From: Cupriavidus sp. 2SB
GTDB taxonomy: Bacteria; Pseudomonadota; Gammaproteobacteria; Burkholderiales; Burkholderiaceae
Direction: 5' to 3'
Length of the DNA: 52,917 bases
Assembly: GCF_005503625.1 (NCBI RefSeq)
Contig: NZ_SCMX01000049.1
Location: 1 to 52,917 of the forward strand
In this document: in pieces, positions 45,846 to 52,917 of the stretch
Layout: the number at the start of each line of letters is the position of its first letter
How positions within the stretch are numbered: the first letter of the stretch is position 1
The notes under the pieces: model-generated
What the model was told of the DNA's origin: nothing
What the model saw: only the letters and a program-made list of their open reading frames with translations
Databases searched by the model: none
Position numbers and translations under genes: made by a program

Positions 45846-46244
45846 TCAACGTGTGAGCAGGGTGCCAACAATCGCCGCGCCTACCGCACCGGTGAAGCTA
45901 AGTGGCTTGTCTTTCGGAATCGCGCCAACGCCGGTTGCAATGTGATGCAGTAACTCGTTCTGCTCGCGAAGCATGCCTACTTGCATGGCCATGAGCCTGT
46001 CTTGTGGAGACGGCTCCAGGATGCCGACCGCCTCACAGATGCGCTTGATGCCTTCCTCGTACGCCGTTTGTTTTGCCGACTTGTTCAACTCTTCGAGAAA
46101 GTCGAGCATCTGCCCTCGTGTCGGGTTCGTCCGCATAAACGCAGACAACCGGGCAGTCAACGCTAGTGACCTATCGCAAAGCTCTCGCGCTCGTGCAATT
46201 TGGTCCGGCCCGGCCGGTTTGCTTGCTAGTTCTTGTAGGCTCAT
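45846..46244 (-). CDS. Helical protein with C-terminal membrane anchor, 132 aa
   Basis: ATG 46244 overlaps the stop of the 42-aa gene (ATGA). Long helices (PDQIARARELCDRSLALTAR; MLDFLEELNKSAKQTAYEEG; LREQNELLHHIATGVGAIPK) and a C-terminal hydrophobic tail (FTGAVGAAIVGTLLTR). Coiled-coil-like, tail-anchored. Confidence 0.7.
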   Translation of the reverse strand: MSLQELASKPAGPDQIARARELCDRSLALTARLSAFMRTNPTRGQMLDFLEELNKSAKQTAYEEGIKRICEAVGILEPSPQDRLMAMQVGMLREQNELLHHIATGVGAIPKDKPLSFTGAVGAAIVGTLLTR

Positions 46245-46369
46245 GTCACGTCAGGATGAAAGTGTGGATGCGCAGTGCCGAGGGTCATTACAACGCTTGC
46301 CACGATGACCGCAAACGCGAGCAGTACAACTGAATTTCGGCGATAGAACTCCGGAGCGTACTTTTTCAT
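46241..46369 (-). CDS. Small single-helix membrane protein, 42 aa
   Basis: ATG 46369 to TGA 46241. MKKYAPEFYRRNSVVLLAFA, VIVASVVMTLGTAHPHFHPD, VT. Basic N-terminus, one membrane helix and a histidine-rich periplasmic tail. It is coupled to the next gene. Confidence 0.65.
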   Translation of the reverse strand: MKKYAPEFYRRNSVVLLAFAVIVASVVMTLGTAHPHFHPDVT

Positions 46370-46396
46370 GGTTTGCTGCGCTAATTAGATCGCGCG

Positions 46397-46624
46397 TCAC
46401 AGGGCCGCGATCCCCTCTTCTGCCATGCTCGCACGCACCTTGTTCAACTCCAGTTTCACAGTAGCCAGATACGAGCGCAGTTCCGGTACCGGAATGACAC
46501 TCCCTTCAGTAAGCTTGCGTTGCAGGCTCTCGATCCTGGCGAGGCAGGCATATTCCCTGTGGCGAAGCTCAGCCTCCTTGGTAGCGAACTGGGGAGGCTT
46601 CGGGCGTCCCGTCTCTGCACTCAT
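46397..46624 (-). CDS. Small coiled-coil protein, 75 aa
   Basis: ATG 46624 chosen because GGAG lies 7 bases away; the upstream ATG 46630 is too close. MSAETGRPKPPQFATKEAEL, then RHREYACLARIESLQRKLTE and LRSYLATVKLELNKVRASMA: two heptad helices. It is directly behind a perfect copy of the recurrent element. Confidence 0.72.
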   Translation of the reverse strand: MSAETGRPKPPQFATKEAELRHREYACLARIESLQRKLTEGSVIPVPELRSYLATVKLELNKVRASMAEEGIAAL

Positions 46625-46651
46625 CGTCATGCTCCAGGACAATCGAATAAT

Positions 46652-46670
46652 AACACGTATGTATAATACG
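46652..46670. promoter_or_regulatory. Recurrent operator/promoter element, site 10
   Basis: AACACGTATGTATAATACG; CGTAT-GTATA-ATACG (46656-46670) is a perfect dyad with 5-base spacer. It lies 28 bp before the ATG at 46624. Confidence 0.7.
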
Positions 46671-46705
46671 CGAGCGGTAAATGTTGTCAAGCCGAGAAGA
46701 TTCAC

Positions 46706-47074
46706 TCAGGCTGAGGCGCTCCGCCGGCGGGCACTGCTCCTGCTCGGCCGAGGGGCATTCGGATGCAGATCCGCATCTTCCTTCTGAATTACCACCATGC
46801 CCTTGTCGACGAACGTGTTGATCTCGGAGAACATCCGCCTCTGCACCATGCGAGAAAGGCCGATGCCGCCATCGACACCCAGGCCATCCTGCCACTGGCG
46901 GTCCGCGTCGACCGCAACCGCCCATTCGCGCAGCACTGCGCGAGCTGCCGGAACAGTGCCGCGGATCTTCGCAAAGATCTCGAAGAGGTCTGGGTCCACG
47001 GAAACCGAGCTGCGCTTCTTGCGCCCGTCGACTTCGCGGGTGTACTTGATGCGGATGAAATCGTCTTTGGCCAT
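46706..47074 (-). CDS. Hypothetical basic protein, 122 aa
   Basis: GGGAGCGGGCC precedes ATG 47074. AKDDFIRIKYTREVDGRKKR and SVSVDPDLFEIFAKIRGTVP, then AARAVLREWAVAVDADRQW: a start with basic beta-strand followed by a helix, like ribbon-helix-helix or small plasmid stability proteins. Then MVQRRMFSEINTFVDKGMVV and a disordered Ser/Arg-rich tail. DNA-binding is plausible. Confidence 0.7.
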   Translation of the reverse strand: MAKDDFIRIKYTREVDGRKKRSSVSVDPDLFEIFAKIRGTVPAARAVLREWAVAVDADRQWQDGLGVDGGIGLSRMVQRRMFSEINTFVDKGMVVIQKEDADLHPNAPRPSRSSARRRSASA

Positions 47075-47127
47075 GGCCCGCTCCCTTGCGCGGTCTCTTC
47101 TGGATTCTGGTGGTTGACCGGCCGCCG

Positions 47128-47355
47128 TCAGGCACCGGCCAGAGCGGGCTCTTCCGCCTGCGCCGTCTGCGGCAGAGCGGCGACCAAGGCAGTGAGCTCA
47201 CCCAGCTTGGCGAGGACCTCGTCACGAGTATTGCCCGCCATCAGCAAACCCGTGTAGTTCCCTGCTCGTCCGAACTCGAGCAAAACGGCACCGGTTTCCT
47301 GTTGCACCACGTCGATGGTGACTCCGTTGGACATACTGACTTGTCCTGCATGCAT
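47128..47355 (-). CDS. Small protein, 75 aa
   Basis: CAGGAGATCCTC precedes ATG 47355. Beta hairpin (VTIDVVQQETGAVLLEFGRA) and helix (NTRDEVLAKLGELTALVAAL), acidic. Function unknown. Confidence 0.7.
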   Translation of the reverse strand: MHAGQVSMSNGVTIDVVQQETGAVLLEFGRAGNYTGLLMAGNTRDEVLAKLGELTALVAALPQTAQAEEPALAGA

Positions 47356-47371
47356 GAGGATCTCCTGTTTG

Positions 47372-48166
47372 TTAGGTAAAGGAAGCCACGGCACGCAACT
47401 CGGCCAGGGCGACCTTCCGATTCGTGCCGATTCCGAGATAGATCTCTCGGAACGCGACGTACGAGAAGGCGGAAAGGAAAGCGAAGACTACCGGCGCCGC
47501 GATCGGCGCGAACGCGACCGTCAGGGCGAGAAGTCCAAAGGCAACCAGGTAGAAGCCAAAGATGGCGCCGATGTTCATGCGCGGCAGCCCCGCTCGACCG
47601 GTTCGGTAGGCCTGACGCCAGTTGACGCCAAAGAAGCTGATCAGGTGGTACTGGAAGGTCGACGCCACCAGCGGCATGATGAAGCAGCACAGGAACATCA
47701 GCATTCCTGCGATCGGCAGAACGAACATTTCGTTGATCGCGGTGAACGTGTCGGTGGCGCTCCAGATCGACTGCAGGCCCGGGTTGTGGAATGGACGCAA
47801 GGCGGCCGTGATGTTGCCGAGCAGCAGCGCCGGCAGCGCGTTCAGTACGGCCACCGTGAGTACGACAACTCCCGCGTAGCGCAGTGTCACGCCAAACCCG
47901 CCCATTACCACGCCCACCATCTCACCGATCGTGCGTTCCGATGTGTCGTCAACAAGTGCAGCGACGCGAATGCCAAAGAGGAACGCCATCGAAGACAACA
48001 CGGTGGCCAGCACGACGGATGTCCGGACCAGGCTGGCGGCGATGCAGAACACAGCCATCAGCGCCACCCAGGCGATGAAGCCGCGACGAATCAGGTCCCC
48101 GGCCTGTCGTGCCCATCGCAGAACGGCAATCGCCGGCACTGGCTTCGGCGAAAGATTGTGGTTCAT
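47372..48166 (-). CDS. Polytopic membrane protein, 264 aa
   Basis: GGAGGCCGGACG precedes ATG 48166, and it overlaps the previous stop (ATGA). About six membrane helices (FIAWVALMAVFCIAASLV; SVVLATVLSSMAFLFGIRVA; YAGVVVLTVAVLNALPALL; MFVLPIAGMLMFLCCFIMPL; IGAIFGFYLVAFGLLALTVA; PVVFAFLSAFSYVAFREIYL). Resembles membrane proteins of the DUF975/BPSS1780-like type by layout, not confirmed. Confidence 0.75.
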   Translation of the reverse strand: MNHNLSPKPVPAIAVLRWARQAGDLIRRGFIAWVALMAVFCIAASLVRTSVVLATVLSSMAFLFGIRVAALVDDTSERTIGEMVGVVMGGFGVTLRYAGVVVLTVAVLNALPALLLGNITAALRPFHNPGLQSIWSATDTFTAINEMFVLPIAGMLMFLCCFIMPLVASTFQYHLISFFGVNWRQAYRTGRAGLPRMNIGAIFGFYLVAFGLLALTVAFAPIAAPVVFAFLSAFSYVAFREIYLGIGTNRKVALAELRAVASFT

Positions 48167-48738
48167 CGTCCGGCCTCCACGGCTGCCGCGGCCTGTACGG
48201 CGCCCTGCTTTTCCCCGTCTCGGGAGAGCGCCACGATCTCCGCATTGCCGAAGCCCATTTCAAACAGGCTTGCGTAGGACGCCGGCCGGCATACCAGATC
48301 CGTGCGAGCGAGAACGGCGCTCACCGCACTCACGATCGCCTCGGTGACCTGGTGAAGCGCGTTGCCCGAATCCTCCTTTGCCCGGTAGATGGTGACGCGG
48401 TCATCGTCGATTTTGTGGCCCAGCTTGACCAAACCCGTTAGAACAGCTTTGCGCAGCGCGGTGCCGTTCGGATCGGCACACGCGGCCTCGGTCGTGGCCA
48501 CGCCGTCCTCGCTGCAAGCTTCTGTCGGCGGAGCGTCCGCTGCGGCGCTACCGATCGACGCGCGGCGCTCTTCGATCTCCCTCACGGCAATGTCCGGAGC
48601 GGCGACCATGGCCATGCGGGCCAGCTCGCGGGCGAGCTCCGCCGGCGTGTAACGGTGGATGCCGGCCAGCACGCGGTCCATGCGCTCACGGAAATACAGG
48701 GCGTCGATGCGTGGGCGTTCGGTCGTGGTGTGCGGCAT
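48163..48738 (-). CDS. Hypothetical protein, 191 aa
   Basis: ATG 48738 with CGGAG 8 bases before; an upstream ATG at 48783 overlaps the preceding stop but has no site. Helical middle (RIDALYFRERMDRVLAGIHR; YTPAELARELARMAMVAAPD), a low-complexity Ala/Cys segment, then GTALRKAVLTGLVKLGHKID and VTIYRAKEDSGNALHQVTEA. Function unknown. Confidence 0.7.
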   Translation of the reverse strand: MPHTTTERPRIDALYFRERMDRVLAGIHRYTPAELARELARMAMVAAPDIAVREIEERRASIGSAAADAPPTEACSEDGVATTEAACADPNGTALRKAVLTGLVKLGHKIDDDRVTIYRAKEDSGNALHQVTEAIVSAVSAVLARTDLVCRPASYASLFEMGFGNAEIVALSRDGEKQGAVQAAAAVEAGR

Positions 48739-48779
48739 GCTTCGTTCTCCGTTGATCTCGCAGAATTGGGTACGGGCGA

Positions 48780-49343
48780 TCATTGCTGGTTGTCTGCTGA
48801 CGATCCAGTTGCTCGCCGAGTGAGTTCGGCCTCAAGCCGGGCGATCTGGCCGCGCAGGATGGCGCGGCCTTCTGCAGCGCGGCTGTGATCGCGCTGACGG
48901 CCGGCTGCCCCACGGCCGCCCAGGGTGGTCGGGTCTACACGAGCAACCGATGCGGCGACCGATCTGCTCACCTTCCGCGACAAGGCGCGAATCCGTCGAT
49001 GGATTCGCGCCGCCGGCGCAGTGCGCAGGTTCCATGCCGCCACCTCAGTGACAACGCATCTCGCATCCGCTGCATTCGTGCCGAAGAGCGTGAGCTCGAA
49101 CGCGAGCCCGGCATCTCGCGCGGCCCGCTGCATGGCATTCAGGTCTTTGTGGTCGGCCTCGAATCGAGCACCGAGAATCCCCTTTGCCAGCTCGATCGCC
49201 GCCGGGTCAGGCTCGACAGGGTAGGCCGCGCTCCACGATTCGCCTCGGCGCCCTGCGGTCTCGTCGCTTGGCAAATCCAATGACAGCAGCCGTTGCGCCT
49301 TCCGCGCCGTGCGGCTCGATGGCTCGTGATCAAGCTTTTCCAT
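48780..49343 (-). CDS. Hypothetical basic protein, 187 aa
   Basis: GGGGGG 5 bases before ATG 49343. Long helices (AIELAKGILGARFEADHKDL; NAMQRAARDAGLAFELTLFG; RIHRRIRALSRKVSRSVAAS; GRAILRGQIARLEAELTRRA) with a disordered arginine-rich tail. Nucleic-acid binding is plausible. A copy of the TTGGTCAAG repeat lies upstream. Confidence 0.68.
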   Translation of the reverse strand: MEKLDHEPSSRTARKAQRLLSLDLPSDETAGRRGESWSAAYPVEPDPAAIELAKGILGARFEADHKDLNAMQRAARDAGLAFELTLFGTNAADARCVVTEVAAWNLRTAPAARIHRRIRALSRKVSRSVAASVARVDPTTLGGRGAAGRQRDHSRAAEGRAILRGQIARLEAELTRRATGSSADNQQ

Positions 49344-49367
49344 CGAATCCCCCCAAACCCGTGCCGA

Positions 49368-49381
49368 CTTGACCAAACGTC
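49368..49381. repeat. Direct repeat CTTGACCAAACGTC, copy 1
   Basis: A 14-base unit also found at 49944-49957, and partly at 50385-50393 (CTTGACCAA). Each lies 15-30 bp upstream of one of three successive minus-strand genes. Either a shared promoter/regulatory site or a footprint of tandem duplication of the 5' regions. Confidence 0.55.
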
Positions 49382-49400
49382 GAATCCAGATGTGCCATCG

Positions 49401-49931
49401 TCAGAGCTGGGCGCCGAGCCACGCAGCGGACGTGACCGCCACGACTGGATTCGGTCGCGGGAAAGCGCCCTTCTGTTCGGTGACACCCGACTTGCGCTCT
49501 GCCACGGCAGGCACCTGGGCGAAGAACTTCAGGCGAGCAACGAACTCTTCCTCGCTGCCCACCACCAGGCCATCCAGCTCGTGGAGCCCCTTGTCGCGCC
49601 CGGCATCGGTGAGCTCTAGTTTCGCAGGCCACGCCTTCATGCGGTCGTACTGGCGATCGCCGCCATATGCTTCGTTGAGGTGACCGGCAAACCATGCATC
49701 CCAGTGCACCGGGCGAACCTTGAGCAGTTCACGCCCGTACATGGGTCCGTCTTTCGACTCCCATACGTCCGGACCGTAGTAGCGACTGCCGGGGCCGATC
49801 TCGGTATCGGGTGCCGTCGAATCGCCGACGTAGCAGAAGCCCTGCATGCTGACCTTCGGATTGAAGTACCAGCCGCCGCCGAGACGAACGCACTTCAGGC
49901 CGCGGTGTGTATGAAGTTCAATGGAGCTCAT
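49401..49931 (-). CDS. Hypothetical protein, 176 aa
   Basis: ATG 49931. Beta-rich start (SSIELHTHRGLKCVRLGGGW) followed by YFNPKVSMQGFCYVGDSTAP, VWESKDGPMYGRELLKVRPV and a helical end. Repeat CTTGACCAAACGTC is upstream. Function unknown. Confidence 0.7.
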   Translation of the reverse strand: MSSIELHTHRGLKCVRLGGGWYFNPKVSMQGFCYVGDSTAPDTEIGPGSRYYGPDVWESKDGPMYGRELLKVRPVHWDAWFAGHLNEAYGGDRQYDRMKAWPAKLELTDAGRDKGLHELDGLVVGSEEEFVARLKFFAQVPAVAERKSGVTEQKGAFPRPNPVVAVTSAAWLGAQL

Positions 49932-49943
49932 GATTCTTGGTTT

Positions 49944-49957
49944 CTTGACCAAACGTC
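49944..49957. repeat. Direct repeat CTTGACCAAACGTC, copy 2
   Basis: Identical to 49368-49381, and extended similarity beyond (CAAAATCAGA versus CGAATCCAGA). It lies 13 bp before the start of the 176-aa gene. Confidence 0.55.
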
Positions 49958-49961
49958 AAAA

Positions 49962-50369
49962 TCAGATTGCGACGCGCGCAGTGGCTTGAGCCCCTGCCCC
50001 GTGTGCGTCCTGTGACGCCGCTGCCTGGGTGCGGTCACACGAAGCGAGCGCGGCCAGCGAGTGGGAGTCGATCTCTGCGCCGGCCGGCACGATGGAACGG
50101 ATCTCTTCGTTCGCCCGCAGGAGCATCGCAACCCAGGTGCCGGTCGGAATGGACACCCGGGGGATGACACGCATCTCCGGAGCGCAGAACACCGCGCTGC
50201 CATTGGCGCTATCGAACGTCCAGCGGATGGGGACTGTGCAGCGGGACATGAGCCGCGCAAAGATCGCGGCCGTCGGGACGCCCTCTCGTGCGCCGCAGCA
50301 GCGCACGAGAATCGCCCAGACTTCTTTCGCCTGCTGCTCGGTGAGTGCTCGGACCTTGTTCATCATCAT
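49962..50369 (-). CDS. Hypothetical protein, 135 aa
   Basis: GGAG 7 bases before the triple ATG at 50369. ALTEQQAKEVWAILVRCCGA, REGVPTAAIFARLMSRCTVP, WTFDSANGSAVFCAPEMRVI, and a C-terminal helix with a low-complexity tail. Alpha/beta; family unrecognised. Confidence 0.68.
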   Translation of the reverse strand: MMMNKVRALTEQQAKEVWAILVRCCGAREGVPTAAIFARLMSRCTVPIRWTFDSANGSAVFCAPEMRVIPRVSIPTGTWVAMLLRANEEIRSIVPAGAEIDSHSLAALASCDRTQAAASQDAHGAGAQATARVAI

Positions 50370-50486
50370 CCCAATTCTCCGAAACTTGACCAATCCAACG
50401 ACATGAGACGTGCCGCCTTCAGGAGCCACGACGGCTATGGCGGCGCCACGCAGGGGCCGCACCCAGCCATCCGTCCTGGGCAACCA

Positions 50487-52286
50487 TCACGCCGCCACCG
50501 CCACCCGCAGACGGCTGACTACCTCCGGGCTACCCAGGAAGAGCGACTCGGCCAGCAGACCCTTCCGGATCATCTCGACGATCACATCCGCCATTATCTC
50601 GCGGCTCACGCCAACCTCTTGCGCCAGCCGCGGAACGTGAAGGAGGCCTTGCCGGAGGATCGCCAGTTCCACCGATTTCTCGATGTCAGTGCCAGCACCA
50701 ACCGGCACTTGCGCCAGCGCGACCATCGGGGCATCTTGTTCACGCGTGGCATTTTCCGCTACATCACACGTATACACAACAGGCACGTAATCAAAACCCG
50801 GAATCTGGCCAAGCTGCTCCCCCACTTGTTCGGTGCTCCTCTCGCCCGGGGTTGGCTGAGCTTCAGGCACGCGATCCCCTAGGATCGCGATGATGTCCTG
50901 CATCTGGGCGTTGAGCTCGATAACGTCCTCGGCGCGGGTGAGGGCCACGAACAGCAGGTGCAGTTCCTGGACCAGTTCGGGCGTATCCAGAGTCAGCAGC
51001 TCGCCATTTGCCGTGACGAAGTCTTCGAAGTCGTCGAGCAGCAGTACCTGGCTGAATTCGAGACCCTTCGCACGATGGGCCGTCGAGAGCAGAACGTCAG
51101 CGTGCTCTGCTTGTTCCACTGCCTCCGCCTTGATCCTCTCGACCAGCGATGGGATCGCGCTGCGGTACTCCTTCACCACACCGATCAGGGAGAGAATTTC
51201 CTTGTCGTCAACGCCCGTCGCGTACTCCTCGAGCTTCTCCAGCGAACCAAAGGTCTTGAGCAGCTGGTCCTTGACGGCGGCCGGCTGGCCGCTCATCAGG
51301 CTCCAAACGTCCACCAACTTGTCAAATGGGTAATTACTGAGCCCACCGACAAAGTGCAGTCGCTTGTTGCCCAGCATGGCGACAGCCTTGTCGAACAGCT
51401 TGGCGTTCGTGCGGCCGATGACCGCGTACGGCTTGGACACGTCGACCGTGTAGCCAGTCGGCCGATCCGGGAAGGCACTGTGCACAGGTCGCTCTTCGCC
51501 GCGGAACGCGGAGAGGAGCATCGTGGCCAGCCGGGCAATGCCAGGGCCGAAGCGATGGCTCTGGGTGAGGTAGACCGTTTCATCCGGTTGGATCATGTCC
51601 ATGGCATTGACGGCACCCCGGAATGCAAAGATCGCCTGATACCGGTCGCCGACGATCACCACAGGGCAATTCTGGGCAAGAACGATCGAGGTCGTGACCG
51701 GGTTGGCGTCCTGACCTTCGTCGAACAAGATGCGATCGTAGCGACGCGACAGGTCCGGCTTCGAAAGCTGGAACAGCTTGAGATAGCCGTCATGGGGCAT
51801 GGGAACGTTCTTGCGGCCGAGATCCCGCATGGCCTCCCAAGCGAGCCTGCCCCACTTCAGGGTCTCGGCGACATCTGCCTCGGCGATCGTGTCCGGCACA
51901 TGGTGCGGTTCGAAGTCGGTATCCGCGGAGAAGAGAAAGCTCGTGACAGTGGTCACCAGGATACTGGCAAAGCCGATCTCGATGCCGAAGGCGCGGGCGA
52001 AGTCGCTCGGGCGCAGGTCGCCCAGCTTACCGGCGTCCTTGAAGCGACGGCCGAACGACCACGCAAGGGAATGAGTGGTGCGGCATTCGACGTTCTGGGG
52101 GAACTTGCCCTCGGCTTCGGTCTGGAGAGACTTCGTGTAGGTGAGGTACAGGATGCGCTCCGAGGGACGCACCAGTGCGTACTCCCTCAGGGTGAACGTC
52201 TTGCCGGCACCCGGGCAGGCCTGGACCACCAGGCGACGGACGGCGCTGTTGATCGCGGTAAGTTGTTCGTGCGTAGCCTTGCTCAT
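50487..52286 (-). CDS. UvrD-like superfamily 1 DNA helicase
   Basis: A 599-aa protein from ATG 52286 (AAGGGG 5 bases before). Motifs in order: Walker A in ACPGAGKTFTLREY (about 23-36), Ia ILYLTYTKSLQTEAEGKF, II ILFDEGQDANP, III VIVGDRYQAIFAFRGA, IV LTQSHRFGPGIARLA, V LLSTAHRAKGLEFSQVLLLD and VI LHLLFVALTRAEDVIEL. It translocates 3'-5' on DNA in replication or repair, which would suit an element's own replication. After motif VI come about 130 residues ending with a winged-helix-like module (LAILRQGLLHVPRLAQEVGV; SREIMADVIVEMIRKGLLAE). The linker between carries a copy of the recurrent operator-like element. Confidence 0.85.
   Translation of the reverse strand: MSKATHEQLTAINSAVRRLVVQACPGAGKTFTLREYALVRPSERILYLTYTKSLQTEAEGKFPQNVECRTTHSLAWSFGRRFKDAGKLGDLRPSDFARAFGIEIGFASILVTTVTSFLFSADTDFEPHHVPDTIAEADVAETLKWGRLAWEAMRDLGRKNVPMPHDGYLKLFQLSKPDLSRRYDRILFDEGQDANPVTTSIVLAQNCPVVIVGDRYQAIFAFRGAVNAMDMIQPDETVYLTQSHRFGPGIARLATMLLSAFRGEERPVHSAFPDRPTGYTVDVSKPYAVIGRTNAKLFDKAVAMLGNKRLHFVGGLSNYPFDKLVDVWSLMSGQPAAVKDQLLKTFGSLEKLEEYATGVDDKEILSLIGVVKEYRSAIPSLVERIKAEAVEQAEHADVLLSTAHRAKGLEFSQVLLLDDFEDFVTANGELLTLDTPELVQELHLLFVALTRAEDVIELNAQMQDIIAILGDRVPEAQPTPGERSTEQVGEQLGQIPGFDYVPVVYTCDVAENATREQDAPMVALAQVPVGAGTDIEKSVELAILRQGLLHVPRLAQEVGVSREIMADVIVEMIRKGLLAESLFLGSPEVVSRLRVAVAA
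50755..50777. promoter_or_regulatory. Element-like sequence inside the helicase gene, site 11
   Basis: TTCCGCTACATCACACGTAT followed by ACAC matches 43386-43409 (TTCGCTACATTACACGTATG). It codes for YTCDVAEN in the helicase, just as the other copy codes for HTCNVAKN at the head of the ASCH gene. It may be an internal promoter or a fusion scar. Confidence 0.4.
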
Positions 52287-52321
52287 CTCTACCCCTTTCA
52301 TCCTCTCCAGTTTCGCCGCGC

Positions 52322-52591
52322 TTAGTCGTTGCTGCTGTCTTGACCGTTGAACCCCCAGACATCCTGCCTTGCATCGCCGATGCGATTCTTTTCGAAGGTC
52401 GGATCTTCCGGGGTGGTGTCGGGCACGTCCACGTGACCGCTCATGAACAGCGGGGACAGCATCAGTGCGGCGCACACGTACAGGGTCCACTTCAGCCAAG
52501 CGAGGTCGCGCAGCACGGGCGCCAGCACGATCGCCGTTGCCACCAGGACGAGACCCCCAATCATCAGACCAACCTTCACCTTCGTACGCAT
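52322..52591 (-). CDS. Small two-helix membrane protein, 89 aa
   Basis: AAGGGG 7 bases before ATG 52591. Helices VGLMIGGLVLVATAIVLAPV and WLKWTLYVCAALMLSPLFMS, then an acidic soluble tail (DTTPEDPTFEKNRIGDARQD). It is first in the unit with the helicase, behind site 12. Confidence 0.72.
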   Translation of the reverse strand: MRTKVKVGLMIGGLVLVATAIVLAPVLRDLAWLKWTLYVCAALMLSPLFMSGHVDVPDTTPEDPTFEKNRIGDARQDVWGFNGQDSSND

Positions 52592-52610
52592 CTCAGACCC
52601 CTTCATGTGT

Positions 52611-52840
52611 GGCCAACCATTTATACCCATCATACGCACAGTACTTAAATCAATCAAGCAGATTATGCATACGTGTTACACATGGGTATAGCAACACCAA
52701 CATACACCGCACCCAGACCAGCGAAACAGATACGGCCAAGCATTTACTCACCGGCGCCGGTCATAGAACCCGGTAGCAGGGGCAACCATTTACCCACAGG
52801 GGAGCGCCCAAGAGAAGCCCTCCGGCCAAACATTTACCCC
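52611..52840. repeat. Iteron-like repeats GGCAAnCATTTACCC
   Basis: Four copies of a GGC(C)AA-N-CATTTA-YC unit: GGCCAACCATTTATACCC (52611-52628), GGCCAAGCATTTACTC (52734-52749), GGCAACCATTTACCCAC (52781-52797) and GGCCAAACATTTACCCC (52824-52840). The last three have CATTTAC starting at 52741, 52787 and 52831, 46 and 44 bp apart. Clusters of such repeats are typical of Rep-binding iterons at plasmid origins or of repressor-binding arrays. The cluster appears to run on past the window edge. Confidence 0.6.
52662..52680. promoter_or_regulatory. Recurrent operator/promoter element, site 12
   Basis: Minus strand TGTAACACGTATGCATAAT (52680-52662), 71-89 bp upstream of the 89-aa gene and between it and the iteron-like array. 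Similar to site 1 apart from the end. Confidence 0.62.
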
Positions 52841-52855
52841 GGGGCAACACCCCAG

Positions 52856-52870
52856 CCCGGCTTCGCCGGG
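52856..52870. terminator. CCCGGC-TTC-GCCGGG hairpin
   Basis: A GC-rich hairpin (CCCGGCTTCGCCGGG) with a short loop, without a T-run. It may be part of an origin or a factor-dependent terminator, or stabilise an RNA end. Confidence 0.4.
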
Positions 52871-52917
52871 CGTCGCCCCCACGGCGCCGGCGGCTACGGC
52901 ACCAGGTACGCCAGCCC

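Noticed and set aside
47315..48277. A 320-codon plus-strand frame rich in charged residues
   Set aside because: Antisense shadow of the polytopic membrane protein gene; composition (Arg/His/Asp/Gln) is typical of such shadows.
50958..52325. A 455-codon open frame on the plus strand
   Set aside because: It is antisense to the helicase, which has all superfamily 1 motifs, and its sequence lacks any family signature.
1..52917. CRISPR array, tRNA or rRNA genes
   Set aside because: No regularly spaced repeats of CRISPR type, no cloverleaf-like sequence with CCA and TTC arm signals, and no rRNA-like segments were seen.

Overview
The window (about 59% GC by eye; genes densely packed on both strands) looks like the accessory backbone of a large plasmid, or possibly an integrative element or phage-plasmid, of a Burkholderiales-type beta-proteobacterium (Ralstonia, Cupriavidus and Burkholderia are the best guesses). 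I infer this from base composition, the short H-NS-type protein, the phage-early-type gene block and the frequent GTG/TTG starts. No rRNA, tRNA, CRISPR array, capsid, conjugation or housekeeping gene was recognised.

Layout. 1-2.6 kb: a compound palindrome beside two overlapping tyrosine recombinases. 2.9-4.9 kb: a protein of the tRNA-guanine transglycosylase/DpdA-like superfamily and a companion, framed by two near-identical stop-plus-terminator repeats. 5-8 kb: small proteins, an H-NS-family protein and a beta-class DNA methyltransferase. 8-12 kb: small cytoplasmic and membrane proteins and a PIN/NYN-type nuclease-like protein. 12.5-15.1 kb: a HTH plus Myb-like regulator and an operon of small membrane proteins with a DUF2726 protein. 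15.3-21.5 kb (+): a gamma-class adenine methyltransferase, small ORFs and a shortened DsbD. 22.6-24 kb: an AbiEi-like antitoxin-type protein coupled to an unknown partner. 24-34.9 kb: many small membrane proteins and lipoproteins, with an operon of two zinc metalloproteases (M48-like, M41-like). 35-43.4 kb: a tight minus-strand polycistron of phage-early character (broken DUF5131 gene, zinc-ribbon proteins, MazG-like and ASCH domains), with several successive genes joined by 4- or 8-base overlaps. 43.4-50.4 kb: more small genes. 50.5-52.6 kb: a UvrD-like superfamily 1 helicase. 52.6-52.9 kb: iteron-like repeats that could mark an origin.

The most striking feature is a near-palindromic element (core CGTAT-N5-ATACG, typically AACACGTATGCATAATACG) in the intergenic region at the head of many transcription units, notably between divergent genes near 7.9, 10.3 and 15.2 kb and near 24.05, 29.05, 43.4, 46.65 and 52.67 kb. 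It looks like an element-wide operator/promoter, so scattered accessory genes may form one regulon. A block made of this element plus the tail of the AbiEi-partner gene occurs twice in inverted orientation (23.9-24.1 and 29.0-29.2 kb).

Several genes are visibly damaged or recoded: a DUF5131 gene broken by a frameshift, a small gene with an in-frame TAG at codon 26, and two start-less or truncated remnants. All functions are from reading motifs by eye; no database search was possible.
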